DNA of 64,000 nt, taken from JAYSYM01 sp964543475 (lineage in GTDB: Bacteria > Bdellovibrionota > Bdellovibrionia > Bdellovibrionales > JAMPXM01). Positions 25,652 to 35,132 of the stretch are shown here, piece by piece. The notes below the pieces were generated by a model. That model ran no database searches. It saw only the letters and a list, made by a program, of their open reading frames with translations, and was not told where the DNA came from. The DNA lies in assembly GCA_964543475.1 (NCBI GenBank), contig CAZIYJ010000014.1, positions 13,189 through 77,188 on the forward strand, written 5' to 3'. Both the position numbers and the translations under genes were made by a program. Each line of letters starts with the position of its first letter. Positions within the stretch are counted from its first letter, which is position 1.

Positions 25652-27754
25652 GTGAAATCACCAGCTTTGAAACGAATTTTGCTTTGCGCTTCGGCAGTAC
25701 TGTACACAGTGCTTGTCAGTGGTTGTTCTATGAAAGCCGTCGAACCCAGTGCAGTGCAAGAATCTCCGCCTGCCTCATACTGCTCAACAGTGACAACTTA
25801 TTCAGGTGCGACGATCACCGTCACTGGAACAGCTTACTATGCACCTCGAACAGACGGATTTAGAGAAGTCGAAGATGGTGGCTATCGTTATCGTCCAACT
25901 GCGGCAGTTGCTGGAAGTACGCTTTACTCAATTACTATTGCTGGAACCACTTATTCTTACACAACAGCTGCATCTGGCGACACTGATCAGACTGTTGCAA
26001 CAAATTTGGCTGCGCAAATTAATGCTAATTCAAGCGCACCGGTGACGGCACAAGTTCTTCGCTTAAAGCCCGCAGGCTTTCAATACTGGACGCTCGTGAA
26101 TCAAAAAGTTTACAGCGCACCGTGGTCAGTGGCTCATACAAAATCAGCGAACATGACCGAGACACTTCGAACTATTGCTTCACCGATTCGCCATGCAGAG
26201 ATCATGGTTAAGAACAGTGCTGGAAATATAATTCAATGCGGAGAGACGTCTGCAACCGGAACCTATTCACTCACGCTTCCTCAAGCTGGCTCTGGAACCT
26301 ACACTGTCTATGTCAATTCACGAATCAATAACACGTCAGTCGCGCGAGCCTACGTTTTGGATTACAATTTGACGAATGTGCATTACTCTGTGAGCAAAAG
26401 TGTTTCGGCAACAGCAAACTCTTCTGCAAATAATCTTTTAGCTTCGGGAGAAGGTGCAGTCACCTCGGCTGCGTTTAACATTCTCGATCAAGTCATCAAA
26501 GCAAACGAATACTTAGGTGAGTATGTCGACACACCTTATGGCTGCGGGACAACTTACCCAGATTGCGTTCCATATACTCCAGCACCGCTCGTTTATATTT
26601 ACTGGAAAAAAGGCGTTAACCCTTATTCTTACTATGGTGTTGATGCAGGATCGAGTTTCTACACCGGCGATTCGAGAATCTTTATCTTGGGCGGTAAGAA
26701 CGGTGACGTCGACAACATGGATACCGATCATTTCGATAACTCCGTGATCATCCATGAATATGGTCATTTTTTAGAAGACGCACTTGCGGTTTCAGAATCA
26801 CCCGGTGGATATCATGATGGAAATGCAGTGATCGATCCGCGACTAGCGTGGAGCGAAGGCTTTGCTGACTTTTTGCAAAGCGCTGTCACAGGTGATGAGT
26901 TCTACATAGATACAATCGGGAATTCGAGCGGCACAGCAGGCGGCTCAGCATTCTTATCCATCGATCTTGAAAGCACTGGAATGGATACGCCAAACGACGG
27001 CGCTGAAGGACTCTTCCGTGAGTTCTCGATTGCTCGCCTACTCTGGGACGCAATTGATCCGCATCCTGCAAGTAACGCAGGTGGAAATGATAACAGCGAC
27101 AATATTACGAATGACAATTCAATGGCAGAGATCTGGACTGTTTTCGCAGGCGCAAACGGTTTAAAAAATTCTTCGAATCCATTTAGACATATGGGCACGG
27201 TCCATAAAATTCAAGATAGTATGGCCGGTAGAACGAACTGGTCCGTGCTTCGAGGAGACGAATTTCAGCACGGTAATGCCGCTTACAACGGTGTTGGCTT
27301 ACGTGAATTCGCAACGCCGCTGACGACACCTTCTTGCGGAACGACAGCGATTGACCCAGTAGCTGATGGCGGCGATTTCGATTCATCTGATCTGTTAGTG
27401 AACAACGACTTCTTATCTTATTACCACTCAGGTGGCACTCTGACAGTCGTGCTTCAATACACTGTCGACGTCGCTTCTCGCCCAAGCCCTGCTGACTTAG
27501 ATTTGTACGTTTATAATTCTGACTTCACGTATGGGTCATCATCGACAATGCTTGGCTACAGTCAGAATGATCGCCCAACAGGTTGCGTTCTCACTCCAGC
27601 AAATTGCACGAACGTCACCGAAACCGTAAGCACGAGTGCGCCCGCTGGCTATTACATGATTAACGTAATGGCCTTCACTGGCGACGGCTTCACTGGCGGA
27701 CTAAGTAACTATACGATAACCGTGAACGGCACACAGCGATGCCTGGCACCTTAG
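25652..27754 (+). CDS. Secreted zinc metalloprotease-like lipoprotein
   Basis: A 700-residue lipoprotein starting at GTG 25652, with a type II signal peptide ending in LVSGC (ILLCASAVLYTVLVSGC). A central domain carries H368-E-Y-G-H372 in VIIHEYGHF and, 30 residues later, Glu402 in WSEGFADF, the HExxH...ExxxD layout of gluzincin metallopeptidases. Upstream lies a carboxypeptidase-regulatory-like beta domain (about 185-225, IRHAEIMVKNSAGNIIQCGETS). The C-terminal about 130 residues (LLVNNDFLSYYHSGGTLTVV) resemble a pre-peptidase C-terminal beta domain. It is probably surface-exposed on the outer membrane. The partner gene follows after 7 bp. Substrate unknown; a role in digesting prey or matrix is only an inference. 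Confidence 0.7.
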   Translation: MKSPALKRILLCASAVLYTVLVSGCSMKAVEPSAVQESPPASYCSTVTTYSGATITVTGTAYYAPRTDGFREVEDGGYRYRPTAAVAGSTLYSITIAGTTYSYTTAASGDTDQTVATNLAAQINANSSAPVTAQVLRLKPAGFQYWTLVNQKVYSAPWSVAHTKSANMTETLRTIASPIRHAEIMVKNSAGNIIQCGETSATGTYSLTLPQAGSGTYTVYVNSRINNTSVARAYVLDYNLTNVHYSVSKSVSATANSSANNLLASGEGAVTSAAFNILDQVIKANEYLGEYVDTPYGCGTTYPDCVPYTPAPLVYIYWKKGVNPYSYYGVDAGSSFYTGDSRIFILGGKNGDVDNMDTDHFDNSVIIHEYGHFLEDALAVSESPGGYHDGNAVIDPRLAWSEGFADFLQSAVTGDEFYIDTIGNSSGTAGGSAFLSIDLESTGMDTPNDGAEGLFREFSIARLLWDAIDPHPASNAGGNDNSDNITNDNSMAEIWTVFAGANGLKNSSNPFRHMGTVHKIQDSMAGRTNWSVLRGDEFQHGNAAYNGVGLREFATPLTTPSCGTTAIDPVADGGDFDSSDLLVNNDFLSYYHSGGTLTVVLQYTVDVASRPSPADLDLYVYNSDFTYGSSSTMLGYSQNDRPTGCVLTPANCTNVTETVSTSAPAGYYMINVMAFTGDGFTGGLSNYTITVNGTQRCLAP

Positions 27755-27761
27755 GAAGAAT

Positions 27762-28322
27762 ATGAAACGGAAATTATATTCGACATTCGCAATTGCTCTT
27801 GGACTCATCGGCACACTGCTATTTGTGAACGCCAGCGAGAACGTGAGCACTCATCCAAGCAAGTTTGCCGTTCTTAAGCCTCACGGTCACGATCGTGCTC
27901 CTTCGAATTACAACAAAGCTCGCGCACCACTCTATGTTTCTATTATGCGCATTGATGAAGGAACCACCACAGAGGTGATCCGCCTAAAAGGTACAGTCAA
28001 GGCTCTTCGTAATTTTCAAAGTCTAAAGATCACATGGGCAGTGCCAGAAGATGTCGAAGTGCTTTCTGGATCAAGTGAAGTGCCACTAACGATCAATGCT
28101 GGCGAAAGTCAGAGCTTTGAAATTTTGGTGTCTCAGAAAACTCAAGACAACCGACAAATCTACTTCCACGCGACGAGTGATCAGGACGAGAGCGATAAGT
28201 TTGGCGCTACTGCTCAATACAACACGACAAAGCAAGAAGTGATCGCAAAGCAGCTTAAAGAAAACTTTCTTAAAGCTCGAGCGAAAGTTCGCTCAGGCGA
28301 ACTTCGAAAAATTATTTTTTAA
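27762..28322 (+). CDS. Hypothetical secreted protein, operon partner
   Basis: A 186-residue protein with an N-terminal signal sequence (YSTFAIALGLIGTLLFVNAS). About residues 45-130 read as an immunoglobulin-like beta domain (LYVSIMRIDEGTTTEVIRLKG, ITWAVPEDVEVL), and the C-terminus is helical and basic. It lies 7 bp after the metalloprotease lipoprotein gene with its own AGGAAG site, so the two are surely co-transcribed. It may be a binding partner or inhibitor of the protease, which is inference. It converges closely (7 bp, T-rich) with nfu. Confidence 0.6.
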   Translation: MKRKLYSTFAIALGLIGTLLFVNASENVSTHPSKFAVLKPHGHDRAPSNYNKARAPLYVSIMRIDEGTTTEVIRLKGTVKALRNFQSLKITWAVPEDVEVLSGSSEVPLTINAGESQSFEILVSQKTQDNRQIYFHATSDQDESDKFGATAQYNTTKQEVIAKQLKENFLKARAKVRSGELRKIIF

Positions 28323-28329
28323 TTTTTAA

Positions 28330-28905
28330 TTAAACAGTGACGATTTTAATTTCAGGATCAAACTGCTGCTGCAGAATTCCTTGAATTGCTTCGAGTGTTC
28401 CAGAAAGCGAGCTTGGGCAAGTACCGCAAGCACCCTGGTAGCGCACTTCGAGCACATGATCTTTATAAGAAATCACTTCGATATCACCGCCATCTCCCTG
28501 CAAGAAAGTACGAACGGTTTCGTCTAAAATTTCATCGATTTCTTTTAGGTCGCCCTCAAGTTGAGGCTTCTCAGATTTTTTTCGCTCGGTTTCAGTTAAG
28601 AATGTGGGGTCATGTATGGCGAGGCGCGTTTGCAGAACTGATTGAACCTCAAGGCGCATAGTATCGATATCGACGTCGTCAGAATGCGTGATGGTAATTA
28701 CATTCTCAAAGAAATAGAGCTGTCTTACTCCTTCGACTTTGAAAAGTTCTTCGGCCAGTCGAACGCCAAGGGCCTCACTTGGTCGCGCAAAGGTCGCACT
28801 GCCTTGGGATTTGATTGGCCGGTTTACAACGAACTTCAAAGCGTTCGGATTAGGAGTTGGCAAAATGCGAATTAAAATTTCTTTTGGTTGAGCTGCCTGT
28901 TCCAT
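28330..28905 (-). CDS. nfu: Nfu-type Fe-S scaffold/carrier protein
   Basis: A 191-residue protein with two domains. The N-terminal Nfu/HIRA-interacting domain (LIRILPTPNPNALKFVVNRP, about 10-95) is followed by a NifU C-terminal domain with the cluster-binding CGTC motif (YQGACGTCPSSLSGTLEAI, about 150-170). It carries Fe-S clusters from the Suf scaffold to target enzymes in the cytoplasm. It overlaps the sufS stop (TAATG) and is the last gene of the suf operon. Confidence 0.9.
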   Translation of the reverse strand: MEQAAQPKEILIRILPTPNPNALKFVVNRPIKSQGSATFARPSEALGVRLAEELFKVEGVRQLYFFENVITITHSDDVDIDTMRLEVQSVLQTRLAIHDPTFLTETERKKSEKPQLEGDLKEIDEILDETVRTFLQGDGGDIEVISYKDHVLEVRYQGACGTCPSSLSGTLEAIQGILQQQFDPEIKIVTV

Positions 28906-30110
28906 TAGAAAAACTCCTTTGCTTGAATGAGGCTGCGCTCGAGGAAATCGACCTCTTCAAGGGTATTGTAAATTGAAAAAGATGCCCGCGCAGTCGCAGG
29001 AATTCCGAATCGCTTCATCAGCGGTTGAGTACAGTGATGCCCTGTGCGAATTGCGATTCCTTTATGATCAATGATCGACCCCAAATCAGAAGGGTGGATT
29101 CCATCAATCACAAACGACAAAATCGGAACTTTATCTTCGGAAACTCCGATAATTCTTAATCCCTTAATGGCGCCTAGTTTCGTAGTTGCATGCTTTAAAA
29201 TTTCTTCGCCATGAGATTGAATTTGATCAAAACCAATTTTGTTCAAGAAATCGATTGCGGCTGCCAAACCAAGCGCATCAGCAATTGACGGAGTACCTGC
29301 TTCAAATCGCTGGGGAGATGAGGCGTATGTAGTTTTCTCGAATGTCACTTCACTGATCATGCTGCCGCCGCCTTGGTAAGGGGGCATTGCCTCTAGTAGC
29401 TCAAGCTTTCCGTACAAAACCCCAATACCGTAGGGACCAAAAATCTTGTGGCCTGAAAACGCGAGGAAGTCACAATCGATCAATTGAACGTCAGTCACCA
29501 AATGCGAAACCGATTGCGCCGCATCGATCAAAACTTTCGCGCCAACTTTGTGAGCCGCATCGACGATCTCTTTTACTGGCAAAATAGTGCCGAGAGTGTT
29601 CGAAGCCCAACTGATCGCAACGATCTTAGTTTTACTAGAGAGAGTTTTTTTATAAACGCTGAAATCGAAGTCGCCCGCATCGGTGACCGGAATCACACGA
29701 AGCTTCGCACCCTTTTCTTCAGCGATCATCTGCCAAGGAACAATATTTGAGTGGTGCTCAAGTTCAGAGATTATAATCTCGTCGCCGTTTTTTAAATTAG
29801 CTCGCCCGTAAGTTTGGGCCACCAAATTGATCGACTCTGTAGTTCCGCGAGTGAAAATGATTTCTGAAGAACTCTTAGCGTTTACAAATGATCGAACTGT
29901 ATCGCGAGCCGCCTCGTAAGCCACCGTGCCTTCGGCACTTAAGTAATGGGCTCCGCGATGAACATTAGAGGACTCATTTCGGTAATAGTCAGAAATTCGA
30001 TTAATGACCGAGAGAGGCTTAAGAGTCGACGCCGCATTATCTAAGTAGACTAGCTTCTCTCCTCGAATCTTGCGTTCAAGAATTGGAAACTCGGCTCGAA
30101 TATTTTTCAT
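28905..30110 (-). CDS. sufS: Cysteine desulfurase SufS
   Basis: A 401-residue PLP-dependent group II cysteine desulfurase, which releases sulfur from cysteine for Fe-S assembly. The PLP lysine lies in FSGHKIFGPYGIG, the catalytic cysteine in RTGHHCTQPLM, and VYLDNAASTLKP marks the N-terminus. No SufE gene is present, so the sulfur acceptor is either SufU encoded elsewhere or direct transfer to SufB. It overlaps sufD by 4 bp and nfu by 1 bp. Confidence 0.95.
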   Translation of the reverse strand: MKNIRAEFPILERKIRGEKLVYLDNAASTLKPLSVINRISDYYRNESSNVHRGAHYLSAEGTVAYEAARDTVRSFVNAKSSSEIIFTRGTTESINLVAQTYGRANLKNGDEIIISELEHHSNIVPWQMIAEEKGAKLRVIPVTDAGDFDFSVYKKTLSSKTKIVAISWASNTLGTILPVKEIVDAAHKVGAKVLIDAAQSVSHLVTDVQLIDCDFLAFSGHKIFGPYGIGVLYGKLELLEAMPPYQGGGSMISEVTFEKTTYASSPQRFEAGTPSIADALGLAAAIDFLNKIGFDQIQSHGEEILKHATTKLGAIKGLRIIGVSEDKVPILSFVIDGIHPSDLGSIIDHKGIAIRTGHHCTQPLMKRFGIPATARASFSIYNTLEEVDFLERSLIQAKEFF

Positions 30111-31366
30111 GCATCCACCTTGAAACTAGAAAACTTATGTTTCACTAATTTCGAGAGCTCAGTACGAGCGGTCTCATCTGAAATTCGATCGACGATGTCT
30201 TGGGCAAAGCCGAAGGCTAGCATTTCAACCGCTTGCTTTCGCGACAATGCACGACTTTGAAGATAAAAAATATGCTCAGGGTTGATCTGCCCAATCGTGG
30301 CTCCGTGAGCGGCTTTTACGTCATCGGCATCGATTTCAAGCTCAGGCTTCGTATCGATCTCGGCCTTTTGACTCAACATCAAATTGTTATTGAGCTGAGA
30401 CGAGTTTGCCTTTTGTGCATCTTTTCGAATCCGTACTCCGCCAGTGAACACTCCTCGCGCGTTGTCGTCGAGAACACCTTTGTAGAGCTGAGAGCTAGTC
30501 GTATTACCAACAGCGTGATCAATTAAAGTTCGGTTGTCGATATGCTCGTTACCACATCCAAGGTAAAGACCATTTACCACCGCTTCGCCACCCTCGTCGT
30601 TGAATGTAACTTCTAAATTGTGACGAGTGAGGGCTCCGCCAAAAGCGACTTGTGTTGATTCAAGGCGAGAATCTCGAGACAGCTTAAACTGAGTCGAACT
30701 TAAGTGCTGAGCTTCGCTCGAAGTCTGAACTTTCACATATGTGAGCGAAGAATTTTCGTCGAGTTGTACTTGGGTGACAATTTGTGATGTCGCTGCGACA
30801 CCCTCGATGGCCGCATGAACTTCGATGATCGAAGCTTTTGCGTGAGTAGGAACTCGAATTAACAATCGGTAGTTCGCCGCGAGATCTGTTGATGGCTTAG
30901 TTGTGAGATAAACCAAAATAACTGGCAAACCTGCACTTTTAGCATCGAGATCGAGATAAGTACCCTGATTAAGAAGAGCAAGATTCATTCGCTCAAAATA
31001 CTCTGTCTTTGCATCAAACTTTGAAAGCAATTCTGAAGGCGCTTTCTCTAAAGTCGAACCAGACCAACTCCCCGTCGAAAGATCACTTCGAAAAACTCCG
31101 TCGATAAACAAAAGGGTTGCTTGTGACGGAAGCTTTGCGAAAGGCACTTTCGCTAAATCGACGACTGATTCGATCGAAGTAACAACCGAAGAATTCACAT
31201 CCCAAGCAGCCTCGAGAAACTGTTTCGGGCTTGTATATTTCCAAGCTTCATCCTTTTTGCTTGGCGCCTTCAATAAAGAAAGCTCATCAAACGCTTTTGA
31301 GCGAAGGCTCTGAAGTGCGTCTGCTGATTGAGCTAGTTTATTGAAAGTTTGTTCGATTCGACTCAT
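30107..31366 (-). CDS. sufD: Fe-S assembly protein SufD
   Basis: A 419-residue SufD, the partner of SufB in the SufBCD scaffold. The right-handed beta-helix domain and the typical C-terminal segment (DADDVKAAHGATIGQINPEHIFYLQSRAL, abbreviated core AHGATIGQ) are visible. ATG 31366 overlaps the sufC stop as ATGA; a TTG four codons upstream is possible but less likely. It lies between sufC and sufS. Confidence 0.93.
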   Translation of the reverse strand: MSRIEQTFNKLAQSADALQSLRSKAFDELSLLKAPSKKDEAWKYTSPKQFLEAAWDVNSSVVTSIESVVDLAKVPFAKLPSQATLLFIDGVFRSDLSTGSWSGSTLEKAPSELLSKFDAKTEYFERMNLALLNQGTYLDLDAKSAGLPVILVYLTTKPSTDLAANYRLLIRVPTHAKASIIEVHAAIEGVAATSQIVTQVQLDENSSLTYVKVQTSSEAQHLSSTQFKLSRDSRLESTQVAFGGALTRHNLEVTFNDEGGEAVVNGLYLGCGNEHIDNRTLIDHAVGNTTSSQLYKGVLDDNARGVFTGGVRIRKDAQKANSSQLNNNLMLSQKAEIDTKPELEIDADDVKAAHGATIGQINPEHIFYLQSRALSRKQAVEMLAFGFAQDIVDRISDETARTELSKLVKHKFSSFKVDA

Positions 31367-32115
31367 TTCACGAGCCAATCGTAACCCTTGGCTTCGAGCT
31401 CAAGAGCTAAAGATTTGTCACCCGTTTGAATAATCTTTCCGTCGGCCAATACGTGAACGTAGTCGGGTTCAATATAATTGAGCAAACGTTGATAGTGAGT
31501 GACGAGAACGATCGCATTTTCTTTAGTGCGAAGCTTATTTACACCTTCAGCAACAATTCTTAACGCATCGATATCAAGACCAGAATCAGTTTCATCTAAG
31601 AACGCTAAACGCGGAGACAAAACTGCCATTTGAAGAATTTCATTTCGCTTCTTCTCGCCGCCTGAGAACCCGACATTCACTGGGCGCTCTAGAAATTTCT
31701 CGTCTATTTGTACGATGTCCATTTTCTTGCGGAGAAACGAACGAAACTGATCATCACTCATCAACGGAGCACCTTGGTGCTTTGTAATTGCATTGAATGA
31801 CGTTTGAAGAAAATTGAAGTTATTAACGCCCGGAACTTCAACCGGATACTGATAGGCTAAGAAGATTCCTTCTTTAGCTCTTAGATCAGGCTCCATCTCT
31901 AAGAGGTTCTTCATTTCAAAGTTCACATCATATTTTACTGTTCCGCTTGCAACTTCATAAGCAGGATGACCCGCAACTACTTTTGAGAGCGTGCTCTTGC
32001 CCGATCCATTCGGACCCATGATGGCGTGCACTTCTCCGGCATTGACCTTAAGGCTCAAGCCTTTAAGAACCGCTTTGCCGTCGATATTCACTTTTAAGTC
32101 TTTAATCTCTAACAT
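31363..32115 (-). CDS. sufC: Fe-S assembly ATPase SufC
   Basis: A 250-residue ABC-type ATPase. Walker A is GPNGSGKST (about 35), the signature GFSGGEKKRNEILQM (about 148) and Walker B LAFLDETDSGLD; ETDSGLD is characteristic of SufC. It energises the SufBCD scaffold in the cytoplasm. It starts 26 bp after sufB and overlaps sufD. Confidence 0.96.
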   Translation of the reverse strand: MLEIKDLKVNIDGKAVLKGLSLKVNAGEVHAIMGPNGSGKSTLSKVVAGHPAYEVASGTVKYDVNFEMKNLLEMEPDLRAKEGIFLAYQYPVEVPGVNNFNFLQTSFNAITKHQGAPLMSDDQFRSFLRKKMDIVQIDEKFLERPVNVGFSGGEKKRNEILQMAVLSPRLAFLDETDSGLDIDALRIVAEGVNKLRTKENAIVLVTHYQRLLNYIEPDYVHVLADGKIIQTGDKSLALELEAKGYDWLVK

Positions 32116-32141
32116 TTTTTTCCTAATAACTGCGTGGCTCG

Positions 32142-33593
32142 TTAGCCAACACTATTTTCTAATTTCATTTCAATTAACTTTACTGCTTCAACTGAGAACT
32201 CAAGTGGCAATTGCTTAAACACATCTTTGCAGAAGCCATTCACCAGCATCGAGATTGCAGCCTCAGAATCTAATCCTCGAGACTTTAGATAGAAAATTTG
32301 ATCTTCACTAATTCGAGACGTCGTCGCTTCATGCTCGAGCACTGCGGTTTTGTTTTTAACTTCTATATACGGATAAGTATTTGCAGATGATTTATCGCCA
32401 ACGAGCATTGAGTCGCATTGCGAATAATTTCGCGCGTTCTCAGCTGAAGGCATAATCTTAACGAGTCCTCGATAGCTGTTTCGTGAATGGCCCGTCGAAA
32501 TGCCTTTTGAGATGATCGTACTCTTTGTGTTTTTACCAATGTGGATCATCTTAGTTCCGGTATCAGCCTGCATGTGGTCGTGAGTGAGCGCCACTGAATA
32601 GAATGCCCCTTGCGAACCATCTCCAAGCAATATGCAGCTCGGATATTTCCAAGTGATGGCCGAGCCTGACTCAACTTGAGTCCACGAGATCTTTGAGTTC
32701 TTACCTTGGCATTTTCCTCGTTTAGTCACGAAGTTGTAAATGCCACCCTTGCCTTCTTTGTCGCCTGTGTACCAGTTCTGCACTGTCGAATATTTAATTT
32801 CGGCATTGTCGAGCGTGATGAGTTCGACCACGGCTGCGTGAAGTTGGTTTTCATCTCGCTGTGGTGCTGTGCAACCTTCGAGGTAATTTACGAAACTATT
32901 TTCTTCGGCAATGATGAGGGTTCGCTCAAACTGCCCTGTATCTTGAGCGTTGATTCTAAAATAAGTCGAAAGATCAATCGGACAACGAACGCCCTTCGGG
33001 ACAAATACGAATGAGCCATCGGTAAAGACTGCAGCATTTAGAGCTGCATAGTAGTTATCACTTACAGGTACAACGCTACCTAAATATTTTTTTACAAGTT
33101 CTGGATGAGTATGCATGGCTTCTGAAATTGAACAGAAGACGACGCCATATTCTTTAAGTTGTTCTGTGTGAGTTGTACCGACAGAAACGCTATCAAAAAC
33201 TGCGTCGACCGCGACTCCAGAAATACGTTTTTGTTCGCTGAGCGGAATACCGAGACGCTCGAAAGTTTTTAGTAATTCTGGATCGAGCTCATCGAGAGAC
33301 TTTTTCGCATCTAGAGATTTTTTGGGAGCTGAGTAATAGCGAATGGCCTGGAAGTCGATCTTTGGATATCGAACGTTTGCCCAATCAGGCTCGGTCATCG
33401 TTAACCAGTGACGATAAGCCTTGAGGCGATACTCGAGCATCCATGCAGGCTCATTTTTTTTATGAGAAATGAGCTCAATGATGCCTTCGTTCAATCCAAG
33501 CGGTGCTTGATCAACTTCGATATCGGTAACAAACCCGTGTTTGTATTCGCCCTGGAGGTCTTGAGTTTTTTGGGTTGAGTTCTTAGTGTCCAA
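32142..33593 (-). CDS. sufB: Fe-S assembly protein SufB
   Basis: A 483-residue SufB scaffold. Landmarks are GVVFCSISEAMHTHPELVKKYL (about 150), VPKGVRCPIDLSTYFRIN (about 210), EGCTAPQRDENQLHAAVVE (about 255) and ISEDQIFYLKSRG near the C-terminus. The start is TTG 33593 with AGGG seven bases upstream, overlapping the Rrf2 regulator gene by 11 bp. The rare start and overlap point to translation coupled to the regulator. Confidence 0.95.
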   Translation of the reverse strand: MDTKNSTQKTQDLQGEYKHGFVTDIEVDQAPLGLNEGIIELISHKKNEPAWMLEYRLKAYRHWLTMTEPDWANVRYPKIDFQAIRYYSAPKKSLDAKKSLDELDPELLKTFERLGIPLSEQKRISGVAVDAVFDSVSVGTTHTEQLKEYGVVFCSISEAMHTHPELVKKYLGSVVPVSDNYYAALNAAVFTDGSFVFVPKGVRCPIDLSTYFRINAQDTGQFERTLIIAEENSFVNYLEGCTAPQRDENQLHAAVVELITLDNAEIKYSTVQNWYTGDKEGKGGIYNFVTKRGKCQGKNSKISWTQVESGSAITWKYPSCILLGDGSQGAFYSVALTHDHMQADTGTKMIHIGKNTKSTIISKGISTGHSRNSYRGLVKIMPSAENARNYSQCDSMLVGDKSSANTYPYIEVKNKTAVLEHEATTSRISEDQIFYLKSRGLDSEAAISMLVNGFCKDVFKQLPLEFSVEAVKLIEMKLENSVG

Positions 33594-34038
33594 GATCTAA
33601 CCCTTCAGACACTGCGCGAATTCGAGTTTTTGATTCGACTAATTCGGCAACAGATAATGTCTTGTAAAATTCAGTCAGCTTTTTATTAAGAACCATGATC
33701 GGAGAAATAATGTTGCATGAGCTTTTAATATCGCAAGCTTCTGAAGCGCCCGTGGTCAGGCATTTTGCAATTTCGATTTTACCACTAATTGATTCGATCA
33801 CTTCCTGCAGAGAAACTTTTGAAAGATCACGAGTGATTTGGTAACCGCCCTGCGCACCTTGTTCTGATTTCAAAATGCCGGTTTGACCTAGGACTTGAAG
33901 CACACGAGACATTCCATCAAATGGAGCACCGTAAGAATCGCAAATCTCTTTTGCCGAAGTCAGTTCTCCCGGCGTCTTTGCTCTCATGTGTTTTAACGCC
34001 ATGAGCGCATATTCAACTTTGCGATTAATCTTGTTCAT
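33583..34038 (-). CDS. Rrf2 family Fe-S regulator (SufR/IscR-like)
   Basis: A 151-residue Rrf2-type repressor with an N-terminal winged helix (YALMALKHM, GAPFDGMSRVLQVLGQTGILKSEQG). Three cysteines in CLTTGASEACDIKSSC (about 92-107) could ligate an Fe-S cluster, with a C-x8-C-x5-C spacing wider than E. coli IscR. It is first in the suf operon, and its 3' end overlaps sufB. It probably senses Fe-S status and controls its own operon; a possible operator lies in the upstream gap at 34100-34160. Confidence 0.88.
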   Translation of the reverse strand: MNKINRKVEYALMALKHMRAKTPGELTSAKEICDSYGAPFDGMSRVLQVLGQTGILKSEQGAQGGYQITRDLSKVSLQEVIESISGKIEIAKCLTTGASEACDIKSSCNIISPIMVLNKKLTEFYKTLSVAELVESKTRIRAVSEGLDLGH

Positions 34039-34099
34039 TTTCGCTTCTTAATTGGTTATGTTGTGCGGCTATTTTGCAGATGAAAACTAAACGAAAATG

Positions 34100-34160
34100 C
34101 TCGCCAGTGCAATCTAAATACGTTCATTTAGGGCGTATATAAACTGAGTTGTTTGGCGAG
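34100..34160. promoter_or_regulatory. Candidate suf operator region
   Basis: The suf/34203 divergent gap holds nested symmetries. CTCGCCA (34100-34106) pairs with TGGCGAG (34154-34160), and CTAAAT pairs with ATTTAG across ACGTTC (34114-34131). An ATACG...CGTAT arrangement overlaps. Such AT-rich symmetric sites upstream of an Rrf2 gene are plausible autoregulatory operators. No canonical IscR or SufR consensus match is claimed. Confidence 0.35.
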
Positions 34161-34202
34161 TCTTGTTTATAGTAATTTCAATAAAATCAGGTATTTAAGC
34201 TT

Positions 34203-35075
34203 ATGAAGTCAGCCTTGCGGTCTTTTACAATTGCTACAGTTCTTGTCCTTATGGGCTTTGGTTTCACGTGGTTGTACTTGAAATCAAAGAGCGCAAATCA
34301 GATTCCAAAGCAGCCTCTAGCGACGACGTTTTTTGATGGAACAGACAAGTTTTTGGTGTTTGCGCAAATCGCAAACCTTTCGGCCGATGATCTAAAAGCA
34401 CTTAATCCAAAAGTTCAGTATTGGGTCGACACTCAGATCACAAGAGATGCGAAAGCCGTCATCTTAACAGAGCGCGAACTTCCGAATCCTAATTACAATC
34501 CTCAATCGACTGATCGCACTCCAGAAACTCAAATGAAGAGTTTGAGTGTTCGCTACTTGAACTGGGCCGATGTTCAGAAATCAAAGCCAGAAGCACGTTT
34601 GCTCGAAGAGCTACTTCTTGAAAATCCGACTAAACGCTTTGTCATTAATGTCGTCGACTACTCCCCTGGCGCAGATGTCGCGCTCAGTGATTTAATTTCG
34701 AAATTAAAATTCGACGAACGAATTATTTTGCAGAGCGAACAAGAGGGACTGTTAGCAGATTTGCGAAAACTTGAGCCAATGTGGCTTTACGGAACCAGTC
34801 GCGCACAAATAGTACAAACACTATGGCTTATAACAATTGGTCTTGAGGGTGTTTCACCACTAAAAGGTGACGTCTTAATCACTTCTTACCGCGCGGGTGA
34901 AATTAATCAAAAAGCTCTTTTGTTAACTCCTGATTTACTTACCGAAGCACGTCGTCGCTCGATGAAAGTCCTGGTAGGTCCAGTGACAAAACTCGAAGCT
35001 GATGAACTCGTTCAGTTAGGAGTTGATGGCGTGATCACAACTCAGCCACAAGAATTTAAATTTCCTGAGTTGTAA
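34203..35075 (+). CDS. Membrane-anchored GDPD-like protein, probably degenerate
   Basis: A 290-residue protein with an N-terminal signal anchor (FTIATVLVLMGFGFTWLYL). The fold resembles glycerophosphodiester phosphodiesterases: RFVINVVDYSPG aligns with the metal-binding ExxD region, and LVGPVTKLEADELVQLGVDGVITTQP matches the typical GDPD C-terminus. The N-terminal HRG motif is absent (VFAQIANLS), so phosphodiesterase activity is doubtful. It is divergent from the suf operon and 57 bp upstream of tolQ, possibly the head of the Tol operon. Confidence 0.6.
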   Translation: MKSALRSFTIATVLVLMGFGFTWLYLKSKSANQIPKQPLATTFFDGTDKFLVFAQIANLSADDLKALNPKVQYWVDTQITRDAKAVILTERELPNPNYNPQSTDRTPETQMKSLSVRYLNWADVQKSKPEARLLEELLLENPTKRFVINVVDYSPGADVALSDLISKLKFDERIILQSEQEGLLADLRKLEPMWLYGTSRAQIVQTLWLITIGLEGVSPLKGDVLITSYRAGEINQKALLLTPDLLTEARRRSMKVLVGPVTKLEADELVQLGVDGVITTQPQEFKFPEL

Positions 35076-35132
35076 CGCGAGGTAAGCGCATCATCACTTG
35101 CGCAATTTTCATCGCCCTATACACTTGTTGTT

